Assembly: GCA_023511995.1 (NCBI GenBank)
Contig: JAIMAL010000007.1
Location: forward strand, 1 to 64,000
Length of the DNA stretch: 64,000 nucleotides
Source of the DNA: Burkholderiales bacterium
Lineage (GTDB): Bacteria > Pseudomonadota > Gammaproteobacteria > Burkholderiales > Thiobacteraceae
Direction: 5' to 3'
The position numbers were made by a program, and so were the translations under genes. The notes under the pieces are model-generated. The model did not search any database and was not told the DNA's origin. It saw nothing but the letters and a program-made list of their open reading frames with translations. Shown piece by piece: positions 34,983 through 42,974 of this stretch (positions within the stretch are counted from its first letter, which is position 1; each line of letters opens with the position of its first letter).

Positions 34983-35540
34983 TCAATCCACCGCCTCGTA
35001 GCGCACTTCCAGGATGTCCAGTTGCTGCACGCCGGTGGGGGTGCGGACGGTGACGGTGTCGCCCTCCTCGCGGCCCAGGAGGGCCATGGCCAGCGGCGAG
35101 CGCCAACTGATGCGGCCGCGCGCCGGGTCCAGCTCGTCGATGCCGACGATGGTGTAGGTGGCCTGCCGGCCGTCCTGATCGGCGACGACCACGGTGGCGC
35201 CGAAGTAAATCCGGTCATGGGGCTGCTGCGTGGGATCGACGATCTGGGCGAACCCCAGCCGCTTGGTGAGGAAGCGGATGCGCTTGTCGATTTCCCGTAG
35301 GCGCTTCTTGCCGTAGATGTAGTCGGCATTTTCCGAACGGTCGCCCAGCCCCGCCGCCCAGGCCACCACCTTCACCACTTCCGGGCGTTCCACTTCGAGC
35401 AGGTGTTTGAGTTCCGCCTCAAGCCGGGCATAACCCGCGGGGGTGATGTAATTGCGGGTGCCTTGGGGCAGGGCCCGTTCTTCCTCTTCCAGCTCTTCTT
35501 CGGGGAGGTCGTCTTCTTCCCGGGTGAAAGCCTTGCTCAT
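34983..35540 (-). CDS. greB: Transcription elongation factor GreB
   Basis: Rescues backtracked RNA polymerase by stimulating transcript cleavage. 185 residues with an N-terminal coiled coil carrying the acidic tip in GLGDRSENADY and the GreB-type sequence KKRLREIDKRIRFLTKRL, then the C-terminal FKBP-like domain (WRSPLAMALLGREEGDTV). A 25-residue very acidic extension (REEDDLPEEELEEEERALP) precedes the usual start, which is unusual. It sits between the two hyp halves and is divergent from hypF. Confidence 0.94.
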   Translation of the reverse strand: MSKAFTREEDDLPEEELEEEERALPQGTRNYITPAGYARLEAELKHLLEVERPEVVKVVAWAAGLGDRSENADYIYGKKRLREIDKRIRFLTKRLGFAQIVDPTQQPHDRIYFGATVVVADQDGRQATYTIVGIDELDPARGRISWRSPLAMALLGREEGDTVTVRTPTGVQQLDILEVRYEAVD

Positions 35541-35602
35541 GGCTGCCTCGTCTATTTCTTTGCGCGGTTGAATTTTATTATGCCTGTCGCTAACGTGAGC
35601 CC

Positions 35603-37867
35603 ATGACCGGGGCAGCGGACCTTCCCCCCTTACGGGCGGCGCGGCGCATCCTCCTTTCCGGGCGGGTGCAGGGGGTGGGTTTTCGCCCCTTCGTCTACCG
35701 GCTGGCGATGCGCCATGGCCTCACCGGTACCGTCCGTAACCTGAATGGCGAGGTGAGCATCGAGGTGGAGGGGGAGCCGGTGGCGCTCGAGGCCTTCACC
35801 GAGGCGCTCCTGGTGGAAGCCCCGCCCTTGGCACAGCCTCGGCTGCGGGAGTGCCAGGCGATCACCCCCCGCGGCCGGCAGGGCTTCGTCATCCTGCCCA
35901 GTGGCGGTCATGGAGTGGCGGGCCATCTGCCCCCCGATCTTTTCTGCTGCGAGGCTTGCCTTGCGGAACTCCTCGACCCCGGCAACCGCCGTTACCGCTA
36001 CCCCTTCATCAACTGCACCCAGTGCGGGCCCCGCTACACCCTGATCACGGGCCTGCCCTATGACCGGGCCCGCACCAGCATGGCGGGGTATGCCCTTTGT
36101 CCCGCCTGCCGCGCCGAATACGAGGACCCGGCAAGCCGGCGCTTCCATGCCGAACCCCTGGCCTGTCCGGTCTGCGGGCCGCGGCTGCGCTTCAAGGGGG
36201 GCAAAGAGGTGATCCACGACAACGAGGGGGCGCTCGCCGCCACGGTCGCCCTTCTGCGCGCCGGGGGCATCGTCGCGGTGAAGGGGGTGGGCGGCTATCA
36301 TCTGCTCGTCGCCGCCGAGGACGAGGCTGCCGTGGCGCGTCTGCGCACGCGGAAACGGCGACCGGCCAAACCCCTGGCGGTGATGTTCCCTTGGGAGCCG
36401 GAGCTCGCCAGCGTGCGGCGGCAGGTGGTACTGGATGAAACGGAAGCGCGGCTTCTGTGTCTGCCCGAACGCCCCATCCTGCTGTTGCGGCGCGCCGCCG
36501 GCTGTTCCCTGGCGCCGGGCATCGCCCCGGGACTTGGCGAAGTGGGGGTGTTCCTGCCCTACAGCCCCCTGCATCATCTGCTCCTTGCCGATTTCGCCGC
36601 GCCCCTGGTGGCCACCTCGGCCAATCTCAGCGGCGAACCAGTGTTCACCCGGGAGGCGGAGGTGGAGGCGCGTCTTGGTGAGGTCGCCGATGCCTTCCTC
36701 CACCACGACCGGCCCATCCTGCGCCCGGCCGACGATGGGGTGCGGCGGGTGATCGCCGGGCGTCCGCGACTGCTGCGCCTGGGGCGCGGGGTGGCCCCGC
36801 TGGAGCGCAAGCTGGCGCAACCCGTGGCCGAGCCCACCCTGGCGGTGGGCGGCCACCTCAATGTGACGGTGGCGCTGGCTTGGGGGGACCGGGTGGTGGT
36901 CTCCCCCCACATCGGGGAGCTGGACAGCCCCTTTAGCCGCGCCGTCTTCGCCCAGGTGATCGAGGACCTGCAGATCCTCTACGGGGTGCGGGCGCGGCGC
37001 CTGGTGTGTGATTCCCATCCGGACTACGGCAGCAGCCGGTGGGCGCGGACGGCGGGCCTGCCGGTCATGCGGGTCCTGCACCACCACGCCCATGCCTCCG
37101 CCCTGGCGGGGGAATGGCCGGCCATCCAGCGCTGGCTGGTGTTCACCTGGGATGGGGCGGGCCTCGGGGAGGATGGCACGCTGTGGGGCGGCGAGGCACT
37201 CCTCGGCCGCCCCGGGGCATGGCGGCGGGTGGCCAGCTTCCGCCCCTTCCGCCTGCCCGGTGGCGAGCGGGCGGCACGGGAGCCTTGGCGGGTCGCCGCG
37301 GCCCTGTGCTGGACGGCGGGGTTGCCTTGGCATTCGTCCGATGAAGCGGCGCTGTTGCGGGCGGCCTGGGAGAAGGGCGTCAATGCGCCGGAGACTTCCG
37401 CCGTGGGGCGGATCTTCGACGGCGCGGCTTCCCTCCTGAATCTGGTGCAAAGGGCGAGCTATGCCGCGCAGGGCCCCATGCGGGTGGAGGCCTTGGCCGA
37501 AGGCGAGGGCGAGCCGCTTCCGCTGCCCCTTTGCCGGGATGGGGGAGGGATCTGGCGCACGGACTGGGCGCCCCTCATCGCCCATCTGCTGCGACAGGAC
37601 GTGACTGCCTGCCGCCTTGCGGCGGACTTCCACGCCACGCTGGCGCACGCCCTGGTGGCACAGGCGCGCGCGGTGGCGGAAGAAGCCCCCTTCGACGCCG
37701 TGGGTCTGACCGGAGGCGTCTTCCAGAACCGCCGCCTTGCCGAGGCCGCAGTGGCGGGGCTGGCCGCGGCCGGCTGGCAGGTTTTTCTGCCGGAGGCGTT
37801 GCCTGCCAACGACGGCGGGCTTGCCTTCGGCCAGATCGTCGAAAGGGGGGCGCGGGATCATGGATGA
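35603..37867 (+). CDS. hypF: Carbamoyltransferase HypF
   Basis: Makes the cyanide ligands' precursor by moving the carbamoyl group of carbamoyl phosphate to the HypE C-terminal Cys. 754 residues. Domains in order: acylphosphatase (GRVQGVGFRPFVYRL, residues ~12-95), two zinc fingers (CCEACL...CTQCGP and CPACRAEYEDP...CPVCGP), a YrdC-like domain (~205-390), and a Kae1-like domain with HHHAHASAL. The end overlaps hypE by 8 bp. The AT-rich gap before it (with TATTAT at 35576-35581) may hold its own promoter. Confidence 0.96.
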   Translation: MTGAADLPPLRAARRILLSGRVQGVGFRPFVYRLAMRHGLTGTVRNLNGEVSIEVEGEPVALEAFTEALLVEAPPLAQPRLRECQAITPRGRQGFVILPSGGHGVAGHLPPDLFCCEACLAELLDPGNRRYRYPFINCTQCGPRYTLITGLPYDRARTSMAGYALCPACRAEYEDPASRRFHAEPLACPVCGPRLRFKGGKEVIHDNEGALAATVALLRAGGIVAVKGVGGYHLLVAAEDEAAVARLRTRKRRPAKPLAVMFPWEPELASVRRQVVLDETEARLLCLPERPILLLRRAAGCSLAPGIAPGLGEVGVFLPYSPLHHLLLADFAAPLVATSANLSGEPVFTREAEVEARLGEVADAFLHHDRPILRPADDGVRRVIAGRPRLLRLGRGVAPLERKLAQPVAEPTLAVGGHLNVTVALAWGDRVVVSPHIGELDSPFSRAVFAQVIEDLQILYGVRARRLVCDSHPDYGSSRWARTAGLPVMRVLHHHAHASALAGEWPAIQRWLVFTWDGAGLGEDGTLWGGEALLGRPGAWRRVASFRPFRLPGGERAAREPWRVAAALCWTAGLPWHSSDEAALLRAAWEKGVNAPETSAVGRIFDGAASLLNLVQRASYAAQGPMRVEALAEGEGEPLPLPLCRDGGGIWRTDWAPLIAHLLRQDVTACRLAADFHATLAHALVAQARAVAEEAPFDAVGLTGGVFQNRRLAEAAVAGLAAAGWQVFLPEALPANDGGLAFGQIVERGARDHG

Positions 37868-38864
37868 GGCGTTCGTGCGGCTCGCCCACGGCAATGGTGG
37901 GCGGCTCATGCGGGAGCTCATCGAGACGGTGTTTGCCGAAGCGCTGGGCAACGACTTCCTGGATTTGCGTGCCGACGCGGCGCGGCTGCCGTCGGTGGCA
38001 GGGGAGCTTTTCCTCACCACCGACGGCTTTACCGTCGAGCCGCTGGAATTCCCCGGCGGGGACATCGGGTCCCTGGCCGTGCATGGCACGGTGAACGATC
38101 TCGCCGTGGCCGGGGCGCGGCCCCTCTGGCTCTCCCTGGATGTCTTCCTCGAGGAAGGCCTGGCGCGGGAGCAGCTCGTGCGCATCGTGCACTCCCTCGC
38201 CGGCGCGGCGCGGGAAGCGGGGGTGGCGGTGGTGGCAGGGGATACCAAGGTGGTGCCGCGGGGCAAGGGGGGTGGGCTTTATCTGGCCACCACGGGCGTG
38301 GGCGTGCGCGCCGCTGCCCAGCCCCTTTCCCTGGCGGGGGTGCGGCCGGGGGACCGGCTGCTGGTGAGCGGGCCGGTGGGGGACCATGGCACGGCGGTGA
38401 TGCTCGCCCGCGGGGAATTTGGCCTGCGCGGCGGGGTGGTGTCGGATGCGGCAAGCGTGCTTCCCCTGGCCGAGGCGCTGTGGTCCATGGCGGGGCTGCG
38501 CTTCATGCGTGACCCCACCCGCGGCGGGCTGGCCCAGGTGGCGCACGAGATCGCCCGCGGCGTGGGGGCGACGGTGCGCCTTAAGCAGGCGGCGATTCCG
38601 GTGCGACCAGGGGTGGCCGCGGTGTGCGAGATGCTGGGCTATGACCCCCTGTATCTGGCCTGCGAAGGGCGGGTGGTGGCGGTGGTGGATTCCGCGCTGG
38701 CGCAGACCGCCCTGGCGGCGTGGCGGGCCCTGCCCCAGGGCCGGGAGGCGGCCCTCATCGGTTTCGTGGAGGAGGGGCCCGCCTGGGTGGTGGTGGAAAC
38801 GGAATTCGGCGGCGAACGCCTGTTGGAGGAGCTGGAGGACGACCCCCTGCCCCGCATCTGTTGA
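37860..38864 (+). CDS. hypE: Hydrogenase maturation protein HypE
   Basis: Dehydrates the thiocarboxamide to thiocyanate on its own C-terminal Cys and passes cyanide to HypCD. 334 residues, PurM-like ATP-binding fold (TTDGFTVEPLEFPGGDIG, VVAGDTKVVPRG, RDPTRGGLAQVAHEIA). It ends with the canonical PRIC, Cys334 being the modified residue. It completes a full hypABCDEF set in this window. The stop is back to back with the convergent downstream gene. Confidence 0.96.
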   Translation: MDEAFVRLAHGNGGRLMRELIETVFAEALGNDFLDLRADAARLPSVAGELFLTTDGFTVEPLEFPGGDIGSLAVHGTVNDLAVAGARPLWLSLDVFLEEGLAREQLVRIVHSLAGAAREAGVAVVAGDTKVVPRGKGGGLYLATTGVGVRAAAQPLSLAGVRPGDRLLVSGPVGDHGTAVMLARGEFGLRGGVVSDAASVLPLAEALWSMAGLRFMRDPTRGGLAQVAHEIARGVGATVRLKQAAIPVRPGVAAVCEMLGYDPLYLACEGRVVAVVDSALAQTALAAWRALPQGREAALIGFVEEGPAWVVVETEFGGERLLEELEDDPLPRIC

Positions 38865-39293
38865 TCACGCCGCGTCCGGAAAGGCCGGCGGCCGCCGGCG
38901 GTCAAGAATGCAACGCCGGTCCACCCAGCCCCGGATGCGCCGGTCGAGGTCGCTGCGGCGGTCGGGGCGCAGCTGCAGACGCCTTTCGAGGAGTGCCGTG
39001 CCGCGGCCGACGCGCCGCCGTTCGCCGCTGCGCCGCCGGTCTTCACTGCGCTGGCGCCGGTCCCCCTGCACGCGGCGCTCGCAGCCGCTGCGCAGGGCAA
39101 GGTGGGGTTGCAGGCGGCGGGCGAAGGCGGCCACCTCTTCATGGGCGTAGGCGAGCCGCCCCGCCAGCTCCCGCGGCGGCAGGATGGGTGCATAGCGCCG
39201 GTCCGCCTCGAGCCAGCCGACCGCATCGCGCCCGGGCATGGCCCGCTGCAAAAGGCCCGCCGCCTCCTCGCTGGAGAGAAACCGGGGTGTCAT
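38865..39293 (-). CDS. Excisionase-like protein with an ERR/DRR repeat tail
   Basis: 142 residues, family not firmly recognised. The N-terminal 65 residues (MTPRFLSSEEAAGLLQ, then AVGWLEADRRYAP and AYAHEEVAAFARRLQ) resemble a MerR/excisionase-type helix-turn-helix. Residues ~70-135 contain about nine (E/D)RR units at short irregular spacing, making a very basic tail with alternating acidic residues. Such a tail could bind nucleic acid or a partner. It lies between hypE (convergent) and the fructosamine kinase gene in the same direction. Confidence 0.6.
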   Translation of the reverse strand: MTPRFLSSEEAAGLLQRAMPGRDAVGWLEADRRYAPILPPRELAGRLAYAHEEVAAFARRLQPHLALRSGCERRVQGDRRQRSEDRRRSGERRRVGRGTALLERRLQLRPDRRSDLDRRIRGWVDRRCILDRRRPPAFPDAA

Positions 39294-39301
39294 GGCATCT
39301 T

Positions 39302-40189
39302 CTAGCCGCGGCATTCGGCCAGCAGACGTTCCATCATGCGCTCCGCCTGGGAGCCGTAGCCGCCGCCAAACAGGTTGAAATGGTTGAGGACGTGGTAGAG
39401 ATTGTACAGGACCTTGCGCACGCCATAGCCCGCATCCAGCGGCCAGGTGCCGCGGTAGGCGGCGTAGAAATCCTGGGGAAAGCCGCCGAAGAGTTCCGTC
39501 ATGGCAAGGTCCGCCTCCCGGTCCCCGTAATAGACCGCGGGGTCGAAAATCACGGGCTCGCCTGCCTCGTCCTCCCCCCAATTGCCCCCCCACAGGTCGC
39601 CATGGAGTAGCGAAGGCTTGGGCTGGTAGTCGGCGAAAAACGCCGGCAGCCATTCCAGAAGTTGCCGCCCCTTGTCCAGGGCGCGGGCAGGGAGGCCGGA
39701 TTGCGCGGCGAGGGCAAGCTGATGGCCAAGCCGCCGCTCCCGGTAGAAGCTCACCCAGTCCTCAAGCCAGCCGTTGGGCTGGGGGGTGGCGCCGATGGTG
39801 TTGTCGCGGTCCCAGCCGAAGGCGGGCCGGGTTTCCTGGTGCAGGATGGCCAGGCGCTCCCCCAGCCGGCGCCCGCTGCGGGAACCGCCGCCTGAGAGCG
39901 GCACGTACTCCAGCACGAGCCAGGCGTGTTCCCCCGCCGTTCCCGTTGCCACCGCCTGGGGCACCCGCAGGATGCCCGGGCGCGCTAGCTCGGCAAGGCC
40001 CGCCGCTTCCGCCTCGAACATGGCAAGGCGCGTGGCCTCGTGGATTTTGACGAAAAAGCGCCGGCGGCCGTCCTCGAGGACCCGCGCTTCATTGATCGAG
40101 CCGCCTAGGCGCGCCTCGCTGCGCCGGGGCGAAAAGGGCAGGCCGGTGGCTTGTTCGATGCTTTCCGCAATGTGGTCGAGAAGGGCCAT
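39302..40189 (-). CDS. Fructosamine kinase family protein
   Basis: Phosphorylates ketosamine adducts on proteins as a step in deglycation, or a related small substrate (YniA-like). 295 residues. Kinase-like fold with LGGSINEARVLEDG and FFVKIHEATRLAMFEAEA (nucleotide lobe), catalytic HGDLWGGNWG, and the metal site FDPAVYYGDREADLAMTELF, all characteristic. It ends 8 bp before the excisionase-like gene start, so the two may be cotranscribed. Confidence 0.94.
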   Translation of the reverse strand: MALLDHIAESIEQATGLPFSPRRSEARLGGSINEARVLEDGRRRFFVKIHEATRLAMFEAEAAGLAELARPGILRVPQAVATGTAGEHAWLVLEYVPLSGGGSRSGRRLGERLAILHQETRPAFGWDRDNTIGATPQPNGWLEDWVSFYRERRLGHQLALAAQSGLPARALDKGRQLLEWLPAFFADYQPKPSLLHGDLWGGNWGEDEAGEPVIFDPAVYYGDREADLAMTELFGGFPQDFYAAYRGTWPLDAGYGVRKVLYNLYHVLNHFNLFGGGYGSQAERMMERLLAECRG

Positions 40190-40259
40190 GGCTGGTCAGG
40201 ATTCCTCCGCTTCGATGGTAACATGGTGCCGATCGCATCAACCCAAGCAGGAGGCTATT

Positions 40260-41180
40260 ATGCGCAGAATCCTTTTCGCCTTTTTCTTCGCTCTGCTGCT
40301 GCCGGCCGCGCAGGCGGAACTGCCCGCACCCAAGGTGCAGAAGGTGAACGAACGCATTTATGCCCTGATCGGCCCCATGGAATTCCCCAACCCGAAAAAC
40401 CAGGGCTACATGGTGAACAGCACCATCATCATCGGCGAGAAGGGCGTCATCCTCATCGATACCGGTTTCACCGACGAGATCGGCAAGCATCTTGCCAAGA
40501 CCATCGCCCGCATCACGCCCAAGCCGGTAACCCACATCATCAACACCCACCATCATGGGGATCACACCCTGGGCAATATCGCCTTCCCCGGTGCCACCAT
40601 CATCAGCTCCGAGAAATGCCGCAGCGAGCTGGAGCGCACCGGCGCCGAATGGATCGAAATCGTCGAAACCTCCACCGGCATGAAATTTCCCAACACGCGG
40701 CCGGTGCTTGCCGATACCGTCTACCAGGAAAACACCCGGGTGGATGTCACCCTCGATGGCGTCCGTATGGTGCTGTGGACCCCGCGGGGTTCCCACACCG
40801 CCGGTGACATGCTGGTCTATCTGCCGGACGACAAGGTGCTGGTGGGGGGCGATGTGCTGGTGCACCGCATCATGCCCGCCTTCCGTGACGCCTACGTGAA
40901 GAACTGGGTGGGCACCCTCGAGGAAGCCACCCAGCTCGATTTCAAAACGGCCATTCCGGGACACGGTCCCCTCATGACCAAGGATGATGTGCGCAAATTC
41001 CACCGTATGATGGCGCGTTTCTATGCCGGGGTGGAGGCGGGCTACAAGAAAGGCCTCACCGACAGCGAAGTCCGCAAGACCCTGGATTTGAGGGAATGGA
41101 AACCCCTCAAGCACTTCGCCGAATCCATGGGCGGCAACATCAGCCGCACCTACCTGGAGGTGGAAGCGGCCAATTTCTGA
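40260..41180 (+). CDS. Exported metallo-beta-lactamase-fold hydrolase
   Basis: 306 residues with signal peptide MRRILFAFFFALLLPAAQA, so periplasmic. The metal-binding motif is NTHHHGDHTLGN, with later ligands in RGSHTAGDMLVY, LVGGDVLVH and IPGHGPLMT. It resembles SoxH-like and quinoprotein-associated zinc hydrolases. Substrate unknown; hydrolysis of a thioester or sulfur compound is only a guess. AGGAGG precedes ATG 40260. It is divergent from the kinase gene. Confidence 0.88.
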   Translation: MRRILFAFFFALLLPAAQAELPAPKVQKVNERIYALIGPMEFPNPKNQGYMVNSTIIIGEKGVILIDTGFTDEIGKHLAKTIARITPKPVTHIINTHHHGDHTLGNIAFPGATIISSEKCRSELERTGAEWIEIVETSTGMKFPNTRPVLADTVYQENTRVDVTLDGVRMVLWTPRGSHTAGDMLVYLPDDKVLVGGDVLVHRIMPAFRDAYVKNWVGTLEEATQLDFKTAIPGHGPLMTKDDVRKFHRMMARFYAGVEAGYKKGLTDSEVRKTLDLREWKPLKHFAESMGGNISRTYLEVEAANF

Positions 41181-41299
41181 TTCAACCCGGATTTGTCGTG
41201 AGGGCGCGCGCAGGCGGGCATCGCCTGGGAAGCCAGAGGCCCTTTGACTCACCGAAAGGCCAATCGAAGGCACAGGCCGGCCCAATGACCAATCTGAGT

Positions 41300-42136
41300 T
41301 CAAAGGCCAAGCCGTCGGAGCCAAGCCAGCGTGGGGGCAAGGCAGCTTTGCACGAGGGCGTGGCGCGCCGGATTGGCGGCCGCCAGGCGACGCCAGCGCC
41401 GGCCGTCAGTCAAGCCCGCGAGTTCGTAGACGGCCGGGGGCGGAAAAAAAAGGGTGTGGGCGAACTGGCGGATCAAGGGTCGCATCAGTTGCCCCACTAC
41501 TCTGCGCCGCCAGGGACCGAGCGCAACGAGGCTCGTTTCTACTTGGATGCGCGCCTGCGCGATGTGGCGGGCTTCATCCACCCGGTGCAGGGTGACGAGG
41601 CGGCTGACGACGGGATCGATGCCGCCGGCGGCGCGGATGCGCTGGTTGAACTTGTCCGGCACCTCTTCGCCCACCACCACCGCCAGGCGGAAGAGCAGGG
41701 CATCGGGCGGCGCATGCCGGCCGAGAAAATCCGCAAGCCGCGGCGGGCGAAAGGCACAGGCGGGCAGATATACGCCGGAGACTTCCATCAACTTGAGGAA
41801 CATGAGGCTGTGGCCGGCTTCCTCGCGGATGGCATGCAGGCGCGCCGCGTGCTCGGCGAGGGAAGCCCATCTCCTTGAGGCGGCCAGTCTTTCCATAAAC
41901 AGGCTTTCGAGCCACAGGCCGACATGGAGGAAATGCACGAACTCATAGTGGGACAGCCGCCGGCGCAGGTTTTCCGGCAACGCCTCGAACTCTGGAAGGC
42001 CCGCCAGGGACAGGCAGGCCGGGGGCAGCCACCAGTGTTCCGTGGACAACCGCGTCCAGTCGAGGGCCGCGAGGGGATCCCGGTAAGGCTCGGCAGCGCG
42101 GTTCAGCTGGGAGAAGATGGCGTCGGCTCTAGGCAT
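41300..42136 (-). CDS. AurF-like diiron oxygenase family protein
   Basis: 278 residues, all-helical. Carboxylate-bridged diiron ligands are visible: Glu77 (GLWLESLFMERL), Glu106/His109 (REEAGHSLMF), Glu157 (VVVGEEVPDKF) and Glu188/His191 (RVDEARHIAQ). The pattern is that of p-aminobenzoate N-oxygenase AurF and related proteins (DUF3066). No natural-product cluster is nearby, so the substrate is unknown. I start it at ATG 42136; an open frame extends far upstream, but that part is low-complexity and probably not coding. Confidence 0.75.
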   Translation of the reverse strand: MPRADAIFSQLNRAAEPYRDPLAALDWTRLSTEHWWLPPACLSLAGLPEFEALPENLRRRLSHYEFVHFLHVGLWLESLFMERLAASRRWASLAEHAARLHAIREEAGHSLMFLKLMEVSGVYLPACAFRPPRLADFLGRHAPPDALLFRLAVVVGEEVPDKFNQRIRAAGGIDPVVSRLVTLHRVDEARHIAQARIQVETSLVALGPWRRRVVGQLMRPLIRQFAHTLFFPPPAVYELAGLTDGRRWRRLAAANPARHALVQSCLAPTLAWLRRLGL

Positions 42137-42587
42137 GCCACGGTGAGGGCGGAAGCGGGGTCGGCCGATTCTAGCACGGGGCGGCGCGGCCTTGCCCGTG
42201 CCAGGGGCTTCCGGTATGATCGCGCCCTTTAAATCAACGCGAAGCATCTCCTCCCTCTTCCCCGTGGAGAGGGCGGGGATCAAGGAAAGAGAACGCTTCC
42301 CCCCTTCTCGCATCCCATCACCCGGCTTTCGGTCACGCTTTTCCTCAAGGAGCGGGGCTGAAGCTGAAGGGGGAGGGCAGGGAGGAGGTGAAGTGAAACC
42401 CGGCCAGCCGTTTACCGTGATGTATGGGCGCGGCGGGCCGATGCGATCATCCTTCGGGACGGCTTGGCCACCCATCGTGACGCCGTCCCGCCGCCCAAAC
42501 ACGGGCTTAAGGAGCCGGCGGGCATTTGCGTCAGGGTGCGCGGTGTCGGTCGGGGCCGCAGCCTGGTTCCCGGTGGTCATCGGTTTC
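42137..42587. other. 450-bp non-coding stretch with an orphan promoter and degenerate repeat-like sequence
   Basis: It lies between the AurF-like gene and tRNA-Ser(GGA). It starts with a good promoter (42193-42221). It then contains a stretch near 42245-42310 like the purine/pyrimidine-rich intergenic repeats common in proteobacteria (CCCTCTTCCCC...GGGGATCAAGG) and further GC-rich sequence. Open frames here translate to low-complexity, unrecognised protein, so I call no gene. Confidence 0.5.
42193..42221 (+). promoter_or_regulatory. Strong sigma-70 promoter, no obvious gene immediately downstream
   Basis: -35 TTGCCC (42193-42198), a 17-bp spacer, -10 TATGAT (42216-42221, 5 of 6) and a GC-rich discriminator CGCGCCC, as at stable-RNA promoters. 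The nearest downstream gene on this strand is tRNA-Ser(GGA) about 360 nt away. Confidence 0.55.
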
Positions 42588-42678
42588 GGAGAGGTGGGTG
42601 AGTGGTCTAAGCCGCACGCCTGGAAAGCGTGTTCAGGGTAATCCCCTGACGCGGGTTCGAATCCCGCCCTCTCCGCCA
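42588..42678 (+). tRNA. tRNA-Ser (anticodon GGA)
   Basis: A 91-nt cloverleaf with acceptor GGAGAGG / CCTCTCC, anticodon stem CACGC / GCGTG around GGA at 42622-42624, a long class II variable arm, a TTCGAATC T-loop and an encoded CCA. It reads UCC and UCU codons. Confidence 0.97.
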
Positions 42679-42692
42679 GTCTCCTTTTCGCT

Positions 42693-42720
42693 TCGGCACC
42701 CGGCGGCGCGTGGGTGCCGA
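42693..42720 (+). terminator. Hairpin after tRNA-Ser(GGA)
   Basis: Perfect 9-bp stem TCGGCACCC / GGGTGCCGA with a 10-nt loop begins 15 nt after the tRNA CCA. No T-run follows, so it may be a processing or terminator hairpin of the tRNA transcript. Confidence 0.4.
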
Positions 42721-42849
42721 TCCCCCTCGTGGCAGGTTTGCCGTGCTTCCAGCTGGGGCGAACGCGGACTAGGGTCTGCGAGCGCTGCCTGCGCGGCTGC
42801 TGCTTCGGAAAACGAAGAAAAGGGGGGCGCGGAATGCTTGAATGAAGGG

Positions 42850-42936
42850 TGGTGCCCAGGAGAGGACTCGAACCTCCACAGTGTTGCCACCGCTAGGACC
42901 TGAACCTAGTGCGTCTACCAATTCCGCCACCTGGGC
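42850..42936 (-). tRNA. tRNA-Leu (anticodon CAG)
   Basis: An 87-nt cloverleaf on the minus strand with acceptor GCCCAGG / CCTGGGC, anticodon stem CTAGG / CCTAG around CAG (bases 42900-42902), a long variable arm, a TTCGAGTC T-loop and an encoded CCA. It reads CUG, the main leucine codon in a genome this GC-rich. Confidence 0.97.
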
Positions 42937-42946
42937 AAGAGCCGCA

Positions 42947-42974
42947 ATTGTAATGAAAAAGGAAATGGTGTCAA
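42947..42974 (-). promoter_or_regulatory. tRNA-Leu promoter overlapping the rnr start codon
   Basis: On the minus strand: -35 TTGACA (42974-42969, perfect), 16-bp spacer, -10 TACAAT (42952-42947, 5 of 6), then 10 nt to the tRNA 5' end. The -35 ends on the first base of the rnr ATG. Confidence 0.7.

Noticed and set aside
35630-38266. A very long open frame on the minus strand opposite hypF and hypE
   Set aside because: It is antisense to two intact, well-conserved genes, and its translation is rich in His, Arg, Gly and Pro as expected from a GC-rich shadow frame.
42137-42580. N-terminal extension of the AurF-like gene by about 148 codons
   Set aside because: The extension is low-complexity, crosses an intergenic repeat-like stretch and the orphan promoter, and nothing in it looks like the AurF family.
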